Assembly: GCF_900172335.1 (NCBI RefSeq)
Contig: NZ_FWFX01000016.1
Span: 1 to 64,000, forward strand
Length of the DNA: 64,000 nt
Source: Roseovarius albus
Lineage (GTDB): Bacteria > Pseudomonadota > Alphaproteobacteria > Rhodobacterales > Rhodobacteraceae
Direction: 5' to 3'
Below the pieces are notes generated by a model that was not told the DNA's origin, did no database searches, and worked only from the letters and a program-made list of their open reading frames with translations. Shown one piece after another: positions 61,543 to 64,000 of this stretch. The position numbers were made by a program, and so were the translations under genes. The first letter of the stretch is position 1. Every line of letters begins with the position of its first letter.

Positions 61543-62778
61543 ATGGCAGCCCCAATTTCCGAAAACTGGGAGATAACGGCGGCGTTGAATGATCTCACGG
61601 ATTGGCTAATCCAACAGGGACTTGAGAGCACGCCCGTCGAGATTTGGCTCGAGGCCTGCTGCAACCGGCTTGTCACGGTCGGCATACCCTTGCAACGCAT
61701 GAGCGTGTCTATGCAAGCACACCACCCTGAGATAGGTGCCGTCGCCTTTCGTTGGAACCGTGATGGCGAAAACGAACGGGAAGATTTTCTTCGCACTACA
61801 GAAGTAGAAGAACATTTCTTACTAAGCCCAATTTACCATCTGTTGAGCAACAACACCGAAGAGATTAGGCAAAGACTGACGGTGCCGGATCCAGACTTGA
61901 ACTTCCCAATCTTTGACAACTTTCGCGAACATGGATCCACTGATTTTTTTGCCGCAAAGCGGTTGTTTCTTCGCGAGGACAACGCAACCCCTGTTGACCC
62001 GATGCAACCAGAAGAGGGCGTGGTCATATCCCTGACAACTGATGCGCCAGATGGTTTTGCCGATGCCCACCTGGATGGTTTGCGCCAGCTATTGCCACCT
62101 CTTTGCCTGACCCTCAAATCCGCTGCAAACCGGGTTATGGCCGAAGATATCACGGCCGCATACTTGGGCAGTGATGCAAGCAAGAGAGTCCTGTCCGGGG
62201 ATATCACCCGCGGATCCACTGAGACGATCCCAGCGGTAATTTGGGATTTCGATTTGAAGGGATTTACCAAACTGTCAGAAACCTTGCCCGGGACCGTGAT
62301 TATCGAAATGTTGAATGACTACTTTGCCGTGGCAGTGGAGGTTGTCGAAGGCCATGGTGGGAATGTCTTGAAGTTCATGGGCGATGGCATGCTAGCCATT
62401 TTCGACATAAATCAGGTTCCTGATGCTCGACGCGTTTCAGTTGAGGCCGCTCTGAAACTACGCGAAGCCTTTGTATGTCTGAATGAGCGGCGGGTGGCAG
62501 ATGGTTTGACGACTACAGATTTTACGCTCGCTCTCCATGCCGGTGATGTCCTCTATGGGAATATCGGCGGTAAAACCCGACTTGATTTCACGGTGATTGG
62601 CCCTGCGGTCAACACGACCGCACGTATATTGGGCATGTGCAGCGCCGTCGATCACGACATCGTAATTTCCGACAAGGTTGCCGCTCCACTGTTGGAAAGC
62701 GTTCCTGATTTGGTTTCTCTTGGCCAATATCGCCTTCGCGGTGTCCGAGAACGCCAAGAACTCTTCACACTGGATTAG
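61543..62778 (+). CDS. Class III adenylate/guanylate cyclase
   Basis: The 411-residue protein has an N-terminal sensory-type region (residues about 1-225) and a C-terminal cyclase domain. Metal Asp237 lies in DLKGFT and Asp281 in KFMGDGMLAIF, the transition-state Asn357 and Arg361 are in NTTARI, and Lys277 is in position. All catalytic positions seem present, in contrast to the degenerate domain of the preceding regulator. No membrane segment is evident. It may produce cAMP in response to a cytosolic cue. Confidence 0.88.
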   Translation: MAAPISENWEITAALNDLTDWLIQQGLESTPVEIWLEACCNRLVTVGIPLQRMSVSMQAHHPEIGAVAFRWNRDGENEREDFLRTTEVEEHFLLSPIYHLLSNNTEEIRQRLTVPDPDLNFPIFDNFREHGSTDFFAAKRLFLREDNATPVDPMQPEEGVVISLTTDAPDGFADAHLDGLRQLLPPLCLTLKSAANRVMAEDITAAYLGSDASKRVLSGDITRGSTETIPAVIWDFDLKGFTKLSETLPGTVIIEMLNDYFAVAVEVVEGHGGNVLKFMGDGMLAIFDINQVPDARRVSVEAALKLREAFVCLNERRVADGLTTTDFTLALHAGDVLYGNIGGKTRLDFTVIGPAVNTTARILGMCSAVDHDIVISDKVAAPLLESVPDLVSLGQYRLRGVRERQELFTLD

Positions 62779-62868
62779 GCTTGGGCTGTTGCAAAACAAG
62801 CTGTTTGGTGATCGGATCCATGTTGTATATTCTCATTGAACAACACAGCAAAATTTTAGGGATGCATA

Positions 62869-63819
62869 GTGCTTGGTATGGTCATAAACAACTTTCCCGT
62901 TATTCTCGGTGAAGGCTCGATGTACGAAAGGCTGCGCCGAGGTGGGAGTAGCGCGTTTGACCCTGAAATCGCCCATGCCGGTATGTTGTACGATGAAATC
63001 GGTCGAAAAGTACTTAGAGATACCCATCGCGAATATCTCGATATTGGACAAAAATACCAGATACCAATGGCTTGTGGCACTCCGACTTGGCGTGCTGGGG
63101 ATGCCCGTGTCAAAAAATCCGCTCATGCCGGGATATCTGTAAATGCAGATGCCGTTTTGTTCATGGTGAAACTGCGTGACAGCTATGGGCCAAGCGCTTC
63201 GCCGATAGTCATTTCTGGTGTCACTGGACCTTACGGAGATGGGTATCTGCCAAACGAAGCACCGGACATCGATGCAGCGCGCGAGCTCCACAAGCCACAG
63301 ATCAACGAATTGGCCGAGGCGGGTGTTGATTTCCTAAAAGCACTGACACTACCAAGCTTTGCTGAAGCCAGAGGAATTGCCCAAGTGATGCAAACAACTG
63401 GCCTTCCATATGTGCTGAGTTTTGTCATTCGACCAGACGGCTGCATCCTCGACGGAACACCGTTGGATTTGGCGATCGATACGATTGATCAAGAAACGCA
63501 TTGGTCGCCAATGCACTATGCAGTCAATTGTGTTCACGCATCCGTTTTTTCTGCAGTTTGCACAGCAATTCGCGACAGCAACCCTACAGCCGCAGAACGG
63601 TTGCAGGGCATTGATGCCAATACATCAGCGAAAACGCCTGAGGAGCTAAACGGGCTCACGGAGATAGATACTGAAGCACCTGATCAATTCGGCAGGAACA
63701 TCGCAGCATTACTCGAGAATTTCGGTATAACGCATCTTGGAGGATGTTGCGGTTCTTCTACAGAACACATCGCCGCTCTTGCCCGGCGTATTTCTCAAAA
63801 AGAAATTGCTAATATTTAA
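62869..63819 (+). CDS. Homocysteine S-methyltransferase family protein (2)
   Basis: A GTG start at 62869 is preceded by AGGGA at 6 bases. The 316-residue protein has LGEGSMYERL near the N-terminus and the Cys motifs AVNCVHASVF and GGCCGSSTEH that bind zinc in this family. The N-terminal region differs from the copy at 56268, so the two are diverged paralogues, not a recent duplication. Methyl donor is unknown. Confidence 0.87.
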   Translation: MLGMVINNFPVILGEGSMYERLRRGGSSAFDPEIAHAGMLYDEIGRKVLRDTHREYLDIGQKYQIPMACGTPTWRAGDARVKKSAHAGISVNADAVLFMVKLRDSYGPSASPIVISGVTGPYGDGYLPNEAPDIDAARELHKPQINELAEAGVDFLKALTLPSFAEARGIAQVMQTTGLPYVLSFVIRPDGCILDGTPLDLAIDTIDQETHWSPMHYAVNCVHASVFSAVCTAIRDSNPTAAERLQGIDANTSAKTPEELNGLTEIDTEAPDQFGRNIAALLENFGITHLGGCCGSSTEHIAALARRISQKEIANI

Positions 63820-64000
63820 GATCGCCGACACTCCGCCCCAAAGCCGCCGTTCAAGCTCGCTCCGGGCGGTTCTTCAAAGCCGACATAGGACGACGGTGCG
63901 AGCTGACAGTCATGAAGTGACTTGCAAAGCCTTCCTAAGGTCTCAAACCTCGGTATTGCATGCCTTTGCAAATATTAAGGACGCATCGTTAGGCAAGTCC

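Overview
This window looks like part of an extrachromosomal replicon (plasmid or chromid) of a marine alphaproteobacterium, most likely a Rhodobacterales/Roseobacter-group organism. The reasons are a complete plasmid backbone (recombinase, toxin-antitoxin, parAB, Rep initiator with iterons), a second parAB/mob module about 45 kb away, and dense catabolic ABC-transporter operons of the type such bacteria carry. The taxonomic call is inference from gene style. No rRNA, tRNA or CRISPR array was seen.

Layout. 0.1-6.9 kb is the replicon backbone: a tyrosine recombinase preceded by a 25-bp palindrome, an M15-like protein, a Doc toxin with an AbrB-type antitoxin, parB-parA with three identical 15-bp parS-like palindromes, an origin region with iteron-like repeats and two large inverted repeats, and a Rep_3-like initiator. 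7-13.3 kb holds a GlxA-type regulator, a ferredoxin reductase resembling the glycine betaine monooxygenase reductase, and a LysR gene divergent from an amidohydrolase - Rieske ferredoxin - aldehyde dehydrogenase operon.

14.3-32.9 kb reads as an agmatine/putrescine and carbamoyl-compound catabolic island: a putrescine-type aminotransferase, N-carbamoylputrescine amidase, three agmatine deiminase paralogues (one with a Tat signal), a complete family-5 (opp/dpp-type) ABC importer, LysR and LuxR regulators, a secreted amidohydrolase, an M20 carbamoylase-type hydrolase, an internally deleted MOSC gene and an NDH-2 dehydrogenase. A related CCC/GGG palindrome lies upstream of three of these operons and may mark a shared regulon. 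33.4-41.4 kb is a ProXWV-type importer operon with an alpha/beta hydrolase and a 775-residue DUF1989-GcvT fusion, divergent from a LacI regulator with two tandem operators. 41.5-49.2 kb carries an orphan family-5 binding protein and, divergently, a creatinase-like M24 protein, a small GatC/AtzG-like protein, an amidase, a threonine aldolase, an aspartate dehydrogenase and a GntR regulator.

49.5-55.4 kb is a second plasmid-maintenance patch: mobC, parB, a frameshifted parA that now reads into parB, a ParDE module, small hypothetical genes, and a partial duplicate of one of them. 54.1-63.8 kb has an enoyl-CoA hydratase-like gene, a GNAT, two homocysteine S-methyltransferase family genes, a 1179-residue BTAD/AAA/TPR regulator with a degenerate cyclase domain, and a class III adenylate cyclase.

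Taken together, I infer a scavenging replicon for guanidino, ureido, polyamine and N-methylated nitrogen compounds. Substrates are inferred from gene families and context only.
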